From the NCBI GenBank assembly GCA_020975725.1, contig QXJR01000007.1, positions 682,001 through 746,000 of the forward strand: a stretch of DNA of 64,000 nt, written 5' to 3'. Position numbers and translations under genes: made by a program. Shown here piece after piece: positions 18,368 to 28,304 of the stretch (position 1 is its first letter; every line of letters starts with the position of its first letter). The notes under the pieces are model-generated. The model did not search any database. It was given only the letters and a program-made list of their open reading frames with translations, and had not been told where the DNA came from. The stretch comes from Picocystis sp. L7. Taxonomy: Eukaryota; Chlorophyta; Picocystophyceae; Picocystales; Picocystaceae.

Positions 18368-19474
18368 CTAAGATGGTGTACTGTGATGTTGCCTATGGAG
18401 ATCAGCCACCCTTGCACGGGTAAGAATACCGGTTCGGCTTGCTTCTTGCTCAGACATCAGTGCTTCTTCCAAAGCAAGCATATAGCCCCGTAAATTGAAC
18501 TTCATCCCGTAGGATGGAACTGTGACTAAATGCTGTATTCCACAGGCCGGGATAGGCCTGAATCGCTTCGCAAGCCACATGAAAGCCCTCTTGAAAACGT
18601 GTTTGTTTTCCAAGTCCCTGTTTTGTATCTCAGCAAAGTCCCACAGGCGAAAATCTCTGGCTCGACCTCTACCAGCTAACAGCTGATTGATGTCTTCGAC
18701 TCGCCCTTCGCTGTCCCGTATGGGATGACCTTCCAGCTCGTTGAAGCTTCTGCACACCTCATAAAGAAGAAAATTTCTCAGCGCAATGGCTACGGCAGGG
18801 GGCCTCATATTTGCCAAGACGTCGAGGCTGTTGAGGGACCAGGTGAAGACCAAGCAGTCTGTCTGCGCCACTGTATACATGGTTCCATCCATGAATCCAA
18901 TCCTGACTCCAAAGATGTTGAAAACGTACAGGTTGAAGACGTGTCCAGAGAGGAACAACAGTTTCTTGAAAGGTTTGGTGTCTCCGAGTTTGGTGAGGCT
19001 CGCTTCTACCACCCCTTCCACCACCAAGAATGCTCTGGACAGCGATTGGTCGTGCGTTGTCAGCACTTCTCCCCTCTTGTATCTCCGCCACTCCCCTAGT
19101 TCTCTCACTTGAATGAATTCCAGCAGATGCATTCCAGCCGTGCGATTGAACATCCGAAAGAGCGCTTTGTCATCTTCGGTCTTGAGTTTCGCGTAAATGT
19201 GGTAGACTTCGTCTCGGACGAGCCTGGAGAAGGCAATTCCATGGAAGAGCAGTGTGGTGGCGGCCCAGAGGAGTGTGTCCAAGGCCAACTCGTGCACATT
19301 TCCGACCCAATGTCCCGATGTTGGTCTGCCTGTGAGCACGTTGATGAGGATGTTGATGTAGGCCATCATCAGACATCCTCGCACCATGATCAAGTCGCTC
19401 CACATGGCCGACATGAGGAAGAAGAAGCTGGAGAACTGCAACCATGGTGCGTTGGGTGGCACAATCGTCACCAT
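18368..19474 (-). CDS. Popeye-domain-like membrane protein with cyclic-nucleotide-binding fold
   Basis: 368 residues from the ATG at 19474; the frame upstream reaches 19531 through a GTG that is directly preceded by a stop. Three membrane segments occur at about 9-25, 27-47 and 63-84, with ALDTLLWAATTLLFHGIAF in the third. A soluble domain follows at about 105-240 with MFNRTAGMHLLEFIQVRELGEW, a KRGEVL turn, FLVVEGVVEASL and an IFGVRIGFMDGT stretch. The order matches Popeye (POPDC) proteins: three TMs, then a divergent cAMP-binding beta-barrel. In animals these are cAMP effectors of membrane trafficking and channels. The classical phosphate-binding-cassette Arg is not obvious, as is also true of animal Popeye proteins. 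Assignment rests on architecture and moderate similarity recalled from the family. Confidence 0.55.
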   Translation of the reverse strand: MVTIVPPNAPWLQFSSFFFLMSAMWSDLIMVRGCLMMAYINILINVLTGRPTSGHWVGNVHELALDTLLWAATTLLFHGIAFSRLVRDEVYHIYAKLKTEDDKALFRMFNRTAGMHLLEFIQVRELGEWRRYKRGEVLTTHDQSLSRAFLVVEGVVEASLTKLGDTKPFKKLLFLSGHVFNLYVFNIFGVRIGFMDGTMYTVAQTDCLVFTWSLNSLDVLANMRPPAVAIALRNFLLYEVCRSFNELEGHPIRDSEGRVEDINQLLAGRGRARDFRLWDFAEIQNRDLENKHVFKRAFMWLAKRFRPIPACGIQHLVTVPSYGMKFNLRGYMLALEEALMSEQEASRTGILTRARVADLHRQHHSTPS

Positions 19475-20867
19475 TCCCAGTGTCCCAGGTGACCACCGGT
19501 CCGCCCAGCCTCGTTCCTTCGCAGGAAACACGTCTCAAAAAGCAACAAAACGATCAAAACGAGGATACAATGGCCCTTGGCAACTCGTGCGTCTTCGTTC
19601 ACGCGAATGCGACGCGCGAAGTGGCCGACGTCCGGCTCTCTCAGGGCTTCTCCAAACCCCTCCAGGAGTTTACAAGCTGTTCACGAGCATTTTACCATCA
19701 AAATGCACATAGAGATGCTGGGCAGGACTCCAGTTTACCTATTCGTGTCAAGTTAAGTGAAGTGAAAGGGGTCCTGGTGTGCAAAGTTGAATTGGGCAGT
19801 TGGGTGAAATGAAATGGAGATGGAAAAGTCACATGCCTGGCAAATGCTGCATGTAGACCCACCACAATACATGTGAAAGGTATAGGTGCTGGCCTAGGAT
19901 CCAACGGAATCGCAATTGAAGCTTGGAGGAGAATCCAGTCGCAAAGCTGAACGCACAAGCTCCACGAAGAAAGGCAACAGCACCATGGATGGGGAGTGGA
20001 AGTGCAACGGTCTGGACAAAGCCTCGATGTCTGGATCCTATGGATCGAGTAGAGTGTATCCTTCTGAATATGCTTCAAGAGCGTGATGATTCGTGCGTCA
20101 CTGGACACATGGGCGTTCCTTGCCACAGTGGGGTGCAATACGCAGCGAGTGCAGTTGCGAATGATGGAGTCTACAGAACCTGTATCTGCGGCCACGTCAC
20201 TGAATTGTGATCGATGGTGAACGAACATCCATGCATATCTCCTGTTCAATTATTCTCCATGCAAACGAGCCAGCCCACTCTTCCATGGTCATCCCCATTC
20301 GTGCGGCCCCACGCAAAGCGAATCTTGATTCCAATCGAGTGCAAATTCACCAGAATCGCATGTTTCTCGGAGAGAGAACGGCAGAAAGAAATCCTCGATT
20401 TTACAGGCAAGCGCAACACGTGTGTTTTCCTCCAGCAGGCTGAGAGGGAACATGATGGTGCAACTGGAGAAACCACTTGAACTGTCCTTCTTCTTTCCCC
20501 AGCATGCTGAAAGCATCAAAGCTAGCATTGACCACACACGTTGGACCGTCGTGAGGTGCATCGGGCTGTCATGGAAGACTGGTGCTGGGGGATATCATGA
20601 TTCGATCTACAGCCTGCAGAGCCAAACAGACATAACTCTCAAGACGGCTCACATCACCGTTGCGAGAGCCATTGCATGCAGATTCCTGGGTCAACTTCTT
20701 GAATAGACTTTCCTTCGTGGACCAATCAAAGCAAAAGCCGAATAAAGCCAGCGTTTCCAAGAGGAGAGGTACAAAAGCCGATTTGCTTGGTCGAATCTCG
20801 ATATTTGTTATGGAGGTCTACTTTCCCATCCCAAATTGTGGCTTCCAGAAATCGCAACTGGAAGCTG
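19475..20867. other. 1.4-kb intergenic stretch, no supported gene
   Basis: Lies between the start of the Popeye-like gene and the 3' end of four-TM paralogue A. Frames at 19698-20249 (-) and 19923-20210 (+) overlap each other antisense and show no recognisable product. I see no RNA gene. Confidence 0.45.
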
Positions 20868-21935
20868 TCATGATGAGTCTGCTTCAATGCTTTTGCAATC
20901 CTGCAGTGCCCTATTAAACCTTGCATATATGTACAGCCCAACAACGTTTCCGTTGAGACTTGCCAAGAGGCAGGCACCTCCAAGGCTCATGAAGAACGTG
21001 GAAAGCAAACTGATGATAAGCCTATTCCGTGCCGAGAGAGATAGGTCGCGCACCTTCTGTATTTCTAGTGGATCACAGAAACACATATCACTATCTATCC
21101 AATTGTACAAACTCAAATCGATGCAAAGGTTTGTCGGACAAACATCCGCCTGGGTTCCATTGAACGGATTTGATGGAACGCTAAGCTCCTCAGCAAAGCG
21201 AGCTTGCACTGTTTCAGAAATGTTGTATCTTGATGCGAAATCCTCCCAGTCTTCCATGGTTATGGTATCAACACTGGAACCCACGACCTCCGAGTACAAC
21301 TCCTCAAATGAAGATTCAGGAGCATCGTTGAACACACTGCTCCCATATTCCCAGAATTGAAGGGCTGATTTTGCACCGATGTTGACCACAGATGTGGCTA
21401 CTATCCAGGCCGCCGTTAATGCAGCAAGCAGAACGATCAAGATTAAGATCACTGCTGTCACGAACTCAAGGCTAGCGGGTAGAATGGGAGAAGGGCGCAC
21501 CACCATGCGTGCGGCAAAACTACAGCACCACCTACTGTTCCTTTCTGCCTTGTCTTGCCGCGCATCGATGTGGAGCAGGCCATCGCCCACTGGATGCTGG
21601 CTGAATTTGCGAAAAAATCTCGCCACCAGGCCAGAGCAGAAAAGATTCGCACCCAACACCACTGTGCTGCCAGCAAGGAAGCAAGAAGCGACGATGATCA
21701 TGTCGTCAACGACACTTTCTAGCCCAGCAGTGTTGTCCACGCCCAACGTTTCTAGGATACTGCGGGTTTTGCTGCTTGCTTGAACGGTGGTGACGGTGTA
21801 CGCGATCCCTGCGGCCAGGAAGAGCGTCGCACCGAGCATCATCAGCCAATCGGGCATCCATGTCCAGGTCGCAAGCTTGAAAACGCCGCTCCAGCACCCT
21901 TTGCACGTCGTCGTTGCACTGTTGGCGTTCAACAT
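20868..21935 (-). CDS. Four-TM protein of a CPTNxC/CxCDP family, paralogue A
   Basis: 355 residues with the ATG at 21935. Membrane segments at about 31-50, 79-101, 157-184 and 308-330; both ends are probably on the same side, with a short first loop and a long loop of about 120 residues between TM3 and TM4. That loop ends in VCPTNLCIDLSLYNWIDSDMC, then FCDP: Cys266-x4-Cys271-x13-Cys285-x-Cys287. Exactly the same Cys spacing occurs in paralogue C. The topology (small loop, then large Cys-bearing loop) resembles tetraspanins, but the CCG motif is absent and I know no family with this signature. N-glycosylation sequons (NIS, NGT) in the large loop suggest it faces outward. It is transcribed divergently from paralogue B. 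Confidence 0.75.
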   Translation of the reverse strand: MLNANSATTTCKGCWSGVFKLATWTWMPDWLMMLGATLFLAAGIAYTVTTVQASSKTRSILETLGVDNTAGLESVVDDMIIVASCFLAGSTVVLGANLFCSGLVARFFRKFSQHPVGDGLLHIDARQDKAERNSRWCCSFAARMVVRPSPILPASLEFVTAVILILIVLLAALTAAWIVATSVVNIGAKSALQFWEYGSSVFNDAPESSFEELYSEVVGSSVDTITMEDWEDFASRYNISETVQARFAEELSVPSNPFNGTQADVCPTNLCIDLSLYNWIDSDMCFCDPLEIQKVRDLSLSARNRLIISLLSTFFMSLGGACLLASLNGNVVGLYIYARFNRALQDCKSIEADSS

Positions 21936-22701
21936 GACTTCTTCGACGTCGGTCGACTACCCTGATTTCTTATACAACCCAGAACACAAGGGGATGGATT
22001 GGCTGCACCTGTTGTAAGATCTCGCCCCATACAACACGTGAATGGGACATGTGGAGGGACGGGGGTACATGCTGTTTCGGATGTAGCGTCGACTGAGACG
22101 CATGGTGCTCCCAAATGCCTCTTTCTTGGATGTACACGTCACTCATCGCTCCTTGTTGGGCAGGTCTGGCTTCGTGGTTGGGCTCCACAACGTGATGGAT
22201 GATGTGTCGGAAGGTGCAAGTGTGCTTGGGTTCGATCCATGCGTACAAGGACAACGATTCTGCCGTTGGGAAGCACTTGGAGAGCCGTCCGAGCATCGTG
22301 GGCCACACCGTTGCTCCCACCTGCCGTCCATTCCATTCTTGTGTCCATGGGTTTCACAACATCATCCACCACCACGTGCTCCACTCTTCCTCGTCTTTCA
22401 CGCCGTCTCTGCCTTCCCTGTGCCTCGTTGCATCCGCCTCCATCCCCGCATCCGCCCACCAGCACCGACCCGACGCTTGTGTGCCCCACCCCGCCCCACC
22501 TCAACCCGGTTGTATCGGGTTGTGTCGTTGTGTGGGGCGAACCGCCTCGAAACCTGCGAGGTCCCCCCTGGACCGAGCCTCGAAACGTCGGTCCAGGATC
22601 GACATGTGGGCGCATGTGAACGCGAACAAGCCATGCCAGAAGGAACGAACGGTGCAGGGAAGATGCAAGAGCGATGCACATGGAAAGGATGGGAGGGAGG
22701 G
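21936..22701. promoter_or_regulatory. Divergent region between four-TM paralogues A and B
   Basis: About 765 bp between the two divergent starts. Long open frames in several phases (for example 22102-22701 in frame with paralogue B) have GC-rich filler composition rather than protein-like sequence. GTTGT-containing repeats occur around 22505-22535. It could co-regulate the two paralogues. Confidence 0.4.
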
Positions 22702-23601
22702 ATGGCCCTGCCCAACGCGAGCGCAGCCTTGGGCGCCACAAGCACCTGCACGGGGCTTGTGGTGTGGGCCATCTACACACAGCAGGCGCTGCACGGGACT
22801 CTCCAGGCGGTGGAATTGGCAGGGATGGTGGACGACGTGGAGGAGGTGTCTCAGCGGGTGAAACAGATCGGAACCTTTGCGATTGTGGCCGTGTGTGTCG
22901 TGGCAGGCATCTTGGCCATCTTGAACCTCATCCTCTCGAGCTGTGTCAACAAGCTACTGGGTAACAGAGCAAGGGGAGCGGATGTGCACGTCAGTTCCTC
23001 ACGCTCCGTTGCGCAAGCTGTCATGCAGGGAATCACGTTCGCTATGCTGATGCTGATCGCAGTCCTGTGGCTGCTTGACGCCGGGTGGTTCGTTGCCGCT
23101 ATGGTCGCAAAACATTCGACGAGGGCAGCAAACAGTATCTATGGGGAACTGCTTTCTTTTGTGGATGAGCAGATCGATCGCAACAGTCAAGAAATCATGA
23201 ACAACATCGAGACTCAGATGAGACAGCTGGAAAACTTTCAGGATCTGCCAGCAGGATTCAGTTCCGACCTCGTTCAATCGTACCAGGTAGTGTTGAAGGG
23301 CATGATGGGGAATGTGACCGTCAACAACTTCACACTGGACGAGTGGAACACCACACTAAGCTATGTAGGGGATACAGTAGAAAACGTGCTAAGTAATCTT
23401 TTCAGTGCACTGTTTGGAAATGGACTTCAAGTTTTCGGGCAAGCGCTCCTGCTGTGTGCTGCCACAGCCCACCTTGCACAGTTGGTGCAGTTGAGGCGCG
23501 AAACGATCCCTTTTTCGGTTTTCAAAGCTGCTGCTCCACCCGATCGGGATGAAATCTCCGGTGCCGAGGTAGCAAGACCTCAGGCATTGTGGATTCGGTG
23601 A
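22702..23601 (+). CDS. Four-TM protein, paralogue B (lacks the Cys motif)
   Basis: 299 residues from the ATG at 22702 (MALPNASAALGATSTC); an alternative in-frame ATG lies at 22633. TMs at about 13-30, 58-80, 108-135 and 238-262. It shares with paralogue C the stretches GLVVWAIYT.QAL (TM1), LLDAGWFVAAMVAKHS (end of TM3) and GQALLLCAATAHLAQLV..RR (TM4). The TM3-TM4 loop is shorter (about 100 residues), has sequons (NVTVNNFT, NTTLS) and lacks the CPTNxC/CxCDP motif present in A and C. It is therefore a diverged or neofunctionalised copy. Function unknown; a surface or endomembrane tetraspanin-like role is inferred from topology only. It lies in tandem with paralogue C. Confidence 0.75.
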   Translation: MALPNASAALGATSTCTGLVVWAIYTQQALHGTLQAVELAGMVDDVEEVSQRVKQIGTFAIVAVCVVAGILAILNLILSSCVNKLLGNRARGADVHVSSSRSVAQAVMQGITFAMLMLIAVLWLLDAGWFVAAMVAKHSTRAANSIYGELLSFVDEQIDRNSQEIMNNIETQMRQLENFQDLPAGFSSDLVQSYQVVLKGMMGNVTVNNFTLDEWNTTLSYVGDTVENVLSNLFSALFGNGLQVFGQALLLCAATAHLAQLVQLRRETIPFSVFKAAAPPDRDEISGAEVARPQALWIR

Positions 23602-24123
23602 AAGAGCGGAAGCATTCTGGGCTCAGTTCCTTCGATTCTCTTCCAAGCATAGCACGCCGACCGATATCGCCGATGCGAATCAGATTGCAGAGTACCGCAT
23701 GTATGCTGTCGTTGCCCTCATCCTTCTCCCGTCCTTGTCCCATGGGCCACAAGTCCACGTCCTTCCAGGCAGCAGGTGTGCTGCATTCCTGCAGAACAGT
23801 GCATCTCTTTCCCCTTCATCCCCCCACCACTGACCCGGTTCCCCTTCTCGATGGGTCTGCTGTTCCTCCATTCAAATGGCCCCTTGGCTTGGTTCCAAAA
23901 ACGTTGCCAACTTCGGGTCCCATGCTCCCCTCCGAGCCTGGGGATCTCCTGCTACAGCCCCCCCAACGTCTCGGAGGGAAGGGGAGCTACAACCCCTCCC
24001 TCCAATGCCCCCCTTTCGTCGACCCGTCGCTGGGGCGTGGAGGGAGGGACGGGGTCGAAAAGGGGGGCATTGCACGTGGGTGTCGGTTCAAATCCGTCCG
24101 CTCCAGCGGTGTCAAACGTCTCC
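23602..24123. promoter_or_regulatory. Upstream region of four-TM paralogue C
   Basis: About 520 bp between two tandem paralogues. The frame of paralogue C is open upstream to 23776, but that extension is Pro/Cys/Ser filler without resemblance to the sister proteins, so it is treated as 5' untranslated or promoter DNA. Confidence 0.4.
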
Positions 24124-25230
24124 ATGCTTGGCGGATTGATGTGCAGCCGATGCAAGTACTGGCCACGCGCCAGTGCACTGCTTGGAGGTGCCTGCACGGG
24201 CGCTGGACTGGTGGTGTGGGCCATCTACACCCTCAGGGCTCTCCAGAACACCAGGGATGTGGTCAATGTCACGGATGCAGACCTGGCTGCAGGAGATTTC
24301 GTGGATCGCGTGGTGGACGCCTACAACATCGTCGTGATTGTCATGTGCACCGTCACGTCCGTCGTGCTGCTCTCCATCGTGGCCTTCTCCGGGTACATGA
24401 GGGGCATGGCGAGGGACAAGCTCGCCAATAAAAACGTGAAGCCTAGCAAAACCCTCCAAGTGAGCCAATGCAGCCTCCAGTGGATGGCGTTCCTCTTGAT
24501 GGTGGTCTTCGTCTTACTGGCCCTCGTAGATGCTGCGTGGCTCGTTGCTGCTGCAGTCACGAAATACTCTGCCCAGACAGCAAGCACCACGTTCACAGGG
24601 CTTGTGGAGGCTGTGGGTGCAGAAATTCCTGCGGAGGCAGAGCGCGTACAGCAAATCCTAAAGCAAGAGCCCTCCACAGATACTTTCGTCGCGAGTTCAG
24701 TGGAAAGCCTACTGGGGCGACTCGGCCCTAGGGATTTGAACACGAACATCGCCCAAATTTTTGTTGTTTACCTACGAGAATTCGTTGGAGATGTGGAAGT
24801 CCAAAGCAACATAGAGGCACTTGGTCTTCAGTTGAATGACACGACGCTCAACAACGTCTATCAAGTTGCAGAGGATGCAGATCGACTGAGCGAATTCAGT
24901 GGTATCCAAGTCTGTCCGACCAATATTTGCATGGATCTCTCCATCTACGACTTTCTAGGCACAGACTTGTGTCTTTGCGATCCATTCCTGATCCTCATGG
25001 TGCAGGAAGCGGCTGACAGTGCAGAAGACAATCTCATCCTGGCTCTGATCGGAAACTGTCTATTGGTGCTGGGCCAGTCCCTTCTCTTCTGCGCTGTCAC
25101 AGCACATTCTGCACAGTTGGTATTCATGAGGCGGCAATTCAAGGCAGAAAGCAGGCAAGCATCTCGTTCCATTCCGGAAGTAAGAGTGCTTCCCAGCGCA
25201 CCGCCCTCGTCTGGATTCATACCTGACTAA
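24124..25230 (+). CDS. Four-TM protein of a CPTNxC/CxCDP family, paralogue C
   Basis: 368 residues from the ATG at 24124 (MLGGLMCSRCKYW). TMs at about 18-38, 67-91, 120-145 and 303-332. The long TM3-TM4 loop (about 155 residues) ends in VCPTNICMDLSIYDFLGTDLC, then LCDP: Cys264-x4-Cys269-x13-Cys283-x-Cys285, spacing identical to paralogue A. TM1 (CTGAGLVVWAIYT), the end of TM3 (LVDAAWLVAAAVTKYS) and TM4 (GQSLLFCAVTAHSAQLV) match paralogue B. A, B and C thus form one family with C as the link between A and B. Two probable disulfides in the outer loop are inferred from the spacing. Function unknown. Confidence 0.78.
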   Translation: MLGGLMCSRCKYWPRASALLGGACTGAGLVVWAIYTLRALQNTRDVVNVTDADLAAGDFVDRVVDAYNIVVIVMCTVTSVVLLSIVAFSGYMRGMARDKLANKNVKPSKTLQVSQCSLQWMAFLLMVVFVLLALVDAAWLVAAAVTKYSAQTASTTFTGLVEAVGAEIPAEAERVQQILKQEPSTDTFVASSVESLLGRLGPRDLNTNIAQIFVVYLREFVGDVEVQSNIEALGLQLNDTTLNNVYQVAEDADRLSEFSGIQVCPTNICMDLSIYDFLGTDLCLCDPFLILMVQEAADSAEDNLILALIGNCLLVLGQSLLFCAVTAHSAQLVFMRRQFKAESRQASRSIPEVRVLPSAPPSSGFIPD

Positions 25231-25296
25231 ATGTTTACTAATGGGTTACAAGTTAAGCGCTTCCTCTCACAAGCCCTCCTTATTTGTTGTTGAAGT

Positions 25297-27228
25297 TCAC
25301 ACTTTCAACACAGTGAATGCATCCTCGATTGCACTTTCGACCTCATCAGAGCTTGGTTCAACCGCTTCAAAGCCGGCAATATGTTGGTACTGAGTGATGA
25401 ATTGAATGGGGAGTTGACCATGAATAATGCGATTCACTGTTGTAAACAGGGGGAAGTCATTTTCCCATCCTTTTGCGCGCAAAACTGCCTGTACTTCATC
25501 CGAGGTGAGCTCTCCTTGCAGCTTCTGGCCTTTCAACATTTCTTCTTCCAGCTGGCCAAGAGTCTTCTCACCGTTCATCTCTGCAAAAGCTTTGGCTACT
25601 CGCTGGTTTCGTCCGCCCTCACAAGTAGCAATGAGGTCCGCAAGACCGCAAGACATGAAGAAAGTCTCATCCTGGACAGTATAGTACAGCCGCTTTGCAA
25701 GCCTCCGCATTTCTGACATCCCAGCCCTCATAATGGCAGCTTTAGTGTTAGATCCGTATCCCAGTCCTTTTACGATCCCGGTCGCCAGCGCTACCACATT
25801 CTTCAATGTGCCGCACAACTCAGCTCCCTCCACATCCTGCACAGTTTCCACAAGGAACGAATCCGATTGAAACATCTCCTGGAACAGACGGGCATTTTCC
25901 GGCCATTTGTAGCCAATTGTTGCTTCGCTCAGCTCTCCCTTCCCAATTTCTTCTGCAATGTTGGCTCCCATCAAGACGCTGCAGTCAATCCCAAGCTTGC
26001 GTCGTATCATATCACTGATGAGCTGGGCACCGTCACTCCTCAATCGCATGCCCTTCGTCAAACTGATGGCCACAGCATCCTGGCGAATTTTGCCAACCAT
26101 CTGCTTGCAAATGCGGTGCACAAATTGGTGAGGGACACAAAATACAATGATGTCTGCTTCATTAATCACGTCATCTAGGTCCGGATACGCCACGATATTT
26201 TTTTCGAGCTTGATGCCAGGCAAGTACTTCACGTTTTCATGGTCTTCGTTGATGATTTCTGTGAGCATCCTCCCATCTACCTCCTCTTCGTAAACCCACA
26301 TCCTCACATTGCTCTCAAAGTCTTCTCGAGCCATACAATTTTTTGCCACCAGGTTTGCGGCGGAACATGCCCATGCGCCGCTTCCCACAAATGCTACCTG
26401 GTGGTTGGTCAGGGTCTTCGTCAGCACGGAGAAGTCTGTGATGTAGAAATCTGCACTTTCCCTTACTTCTTTCCTCTCGACCACTCCCCCATAGCCAATG
26501 AATAGATCGGCACCTCCTGGCATGCGCGCGGCTTCCAAGTCCGTGATCCCATCGCCAATCATGACGACGTCTTCCAGGGGGTGTTTGCTGCGCAATGCCT
26601 TGATTGCTTCTGGTTTTCCACCCTGTTTTGCCGTGGGTTGCTCTTTGTCATATCCTGCGTACACGGTTGGCATGCCTGTCTCATCGTCCGTGGTGAAATA
26701 GATGCGATTGGCATACACGTTTTCCGGTGGAATGTTGAGCAGCTTGGCAAAAGGCAGGGCAAGGGGGCGGAAACCACCGGATATGATGTACACACTGATT
26801 CCTCGATTTTGTAGGTTGTTCACGAGCTCTTTGATGCCTGGTGTGAGCCTAGATTCGGGTGGACGGGCGATCAGGAAGTCCTTGATCATTTGTGGCGTAG
26901 GGTTGATGATCTGGAGGCGTTTCACCAACGCCTCCTCCAGCCCCATCTCACCATTCATGGCCATGTCGGTGATTTTTTTGACTTCTTCTCCCTTTCCCGC
27001 GAACTCGGCCAGACCGTCCAAGCTGTCGTCTTCCGAACACGTGCAGTCCATGTCGAAGCACACGGCGGTGGCCCTCCTCCAGGTGGACAGCACGTCCATC
27101 GAGAGCTCGTGGTTCGCACCACCTGCCGTCCTGGCCACCACCTTTGGTCTTCTAGGTGCCTTGTCAGCTCCTGCACATGGCCTTTTCGCCGTCCACATCG
27201 CGCTGCGACACGCCATGACGCGTTGCAT
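25297..27228 (-). CDS. Bifunctional HAD phosphatase / NAD-glycerol-3-phosphate dehydrogenase
   Basis: 643 residues from the ATG at 27228 (MQRVMACRSAMWTAKR); the frame upstream reaches only a GTG. N-terminal phosphoserine-phosphatase-like HAD domain: CFDMDCT (Asp59, Asp61), ISGG (149-152), GGKPEA (Lys205) and MIGDGITD (224-231). C-terminal GPDH domain: Rossmann loop VGSGAWACSA (281-290), VFCVPHQF, ISLTKGM, LMGANIAEEI, the catalytic Lys in CGTLKNVVALATG, and SNTKAAIMRAG. The fusion would convert dihydroxyacetone phosphate to glycerol-3-phosphate and on to free glycerol, as in the osmotic-stress GPDs of Chlamydomonas and Dunaliella. The Arg/Ala-rich, acid-poor leader suggests an organelle, probably the plastid. 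A TGTAA-type signal lies 47 nt beyond the stop (minus strand, 25246-25250). Confidence 0.93.
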   Translation of the reverse strand: MQRVMACRSAMWTAKRPCAGADKAPRRPKVVARTAGGANHELSMDVLSTWRRATAVCFDMDCTCSEDDSLDGLAEFAGKGEEVKKITDMAMNGEMGLEEALVKRLQIINPTPQMIKDFLIARPPESRLTPGIKELVNNLQNRGISVYIISGGFRPLALPFAKLLNIPPENVYANRIYFTTDDETGMPTVYAGYDKEQPTAKQGGKPEAIKALRSKHPLEDVVMIGDGITDLEAARMPGGADLFIGYGGVVERKEVRESADFYITDFSVLTKTLTNHQVAFVGSGAWACSAANLVAKNCMAREDFESNVRMWVYEEEVDGRMLTEIINEDHENVKYLPGIKLEKNIVAYPDLDDVINEADIIVFCVPHQFVHRICKQMVGKIRQDAVAISLTKGMRLRSDGAQLISDMIRRKLGIDCSVLMGANIAEEIGKGELSEATIGYKWPENARLFQEMFQSDSFLVETVQDVEGAELCGTLKNVVALATGIVKGLGYGSNTKAAIMRAGMSEMRRLAKRLYYTVQDETFFMSCGLADLIATCEGGRNQRVAKAFAEMNGEKTLGQLEEEMLKGQKLQGELTSDEVQAVLRAKGWENDFPLFTTVNRIIHGQLPIQFITQYQHIAGFEAVEPSSDEVESAIEDAFTVLKV

Positions 27229-28304
27229 CCGCCGACACTCGAGTGACCTCTTTGGCACCAACCGTCGCCTGGTCTTGCACACTCCTATCGGGCAGACACA
27301 CCCCCATTCTCAGGCACACATGCCCCCATCTTCGGACAGATGCACCCTTTCAGGCAGATACACCAAAAGGAACCCCAGGATCCCGGTGGGAGAAAGGGAA
27401 CCTCGGTACGGGAGGCTTCCTTTCAAGGAACACAGGAGTAAGGAAAGGGTGTGGGTCAAGTTCTGGGTTCCCAGGGAAAGGGTATCCAACCAACCTGGAC
27501 ATGGATGTGAAACAATGGATCCTGAGAGATGCATGGGGTTTTGGATGCCATGGATCCAACAACAGGAGAGAGCGTAGAGGGATCATACCTATCTCGTACG
27601 TGTAGAGAATCTCTGGGTAGATGAATCCGTAGAAGGCCTTGGATTCACTCGTCAAATGCACCAATACAATCGGTGGGAAGATCCTCCCCCAGAGGATGCA
27701 CGAGATGTTCCAATTTTTTAGGCTGCGAATGAAGAAAGGCACCAGAACTCCAGACGTTGCCAAGACTTCGTTTAGACAGCCACAATCTGCATGTATCCCA
27801 ACCATGGAAATCTACAATGCCTGTGCATCGACAAAGTAGCAAGAGTAAACAGAGATGGAAAGATATTGCACTAGGAAGCTCGCGTGGGGTGGTCCTACTG
27901 AACTTGGAGCCAATGAAAATGTTACATCAGTCGTTGATAAGTGCAATGTCCTTTAAATCCGAGTTTAAAATGTTCAGTCAGACTTTGGTCTTCAATGCAA
28001 GGTCCTTGCAGGCAAGATGAATCCGATCAAAGGCAATGGCAATTCCATCCACCTTCCTGCCTGGCATTAGAAAGTCTCTACACCTGTTGTTTCACCAATC
28101 CATGCAAAACACTCTGCATTCATGTCTTCTGGATTCTTCGAAAGGAATACTACTGGTGCTATTTGTGAACAAGCACAGCTTCCTCTCGAACTGAATGTCA
28201 CTTGACAACTCAGACAAGCACATCAACAGAAGGTAGGGACCAAACCGTCAAGTATCAACACTGACAAGGAAGTTGCAGGTGCGTTAGGAACCATACGATC
28301 CTGC
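27229..28304. other. 1.1-kb intergenic stretch with a small degenerate repeat
   Basis: Lies between the start of the GPD gene and the 3' end of the ankyrin gene (both minus). At about 27290-27370 there are four imperfect units of roughly 20 bp resembling GGCAGACACACCCCCAT. The rest shows only short frames without recognisable product. Confidence 0.4.

Noticed and set aside
19698-20249. Overlapping antisense frames of 183 and 95 codons
   Set aside because: Neither has recognisable domains or protein-like composition; one would exclude the other.
27290-27370. Short spaced repeats considered as a CRISPR-like array
   Set aside because: Units are degenerate, contiguous and without unique spacers, and the DNA is eukaryotic nuclear.
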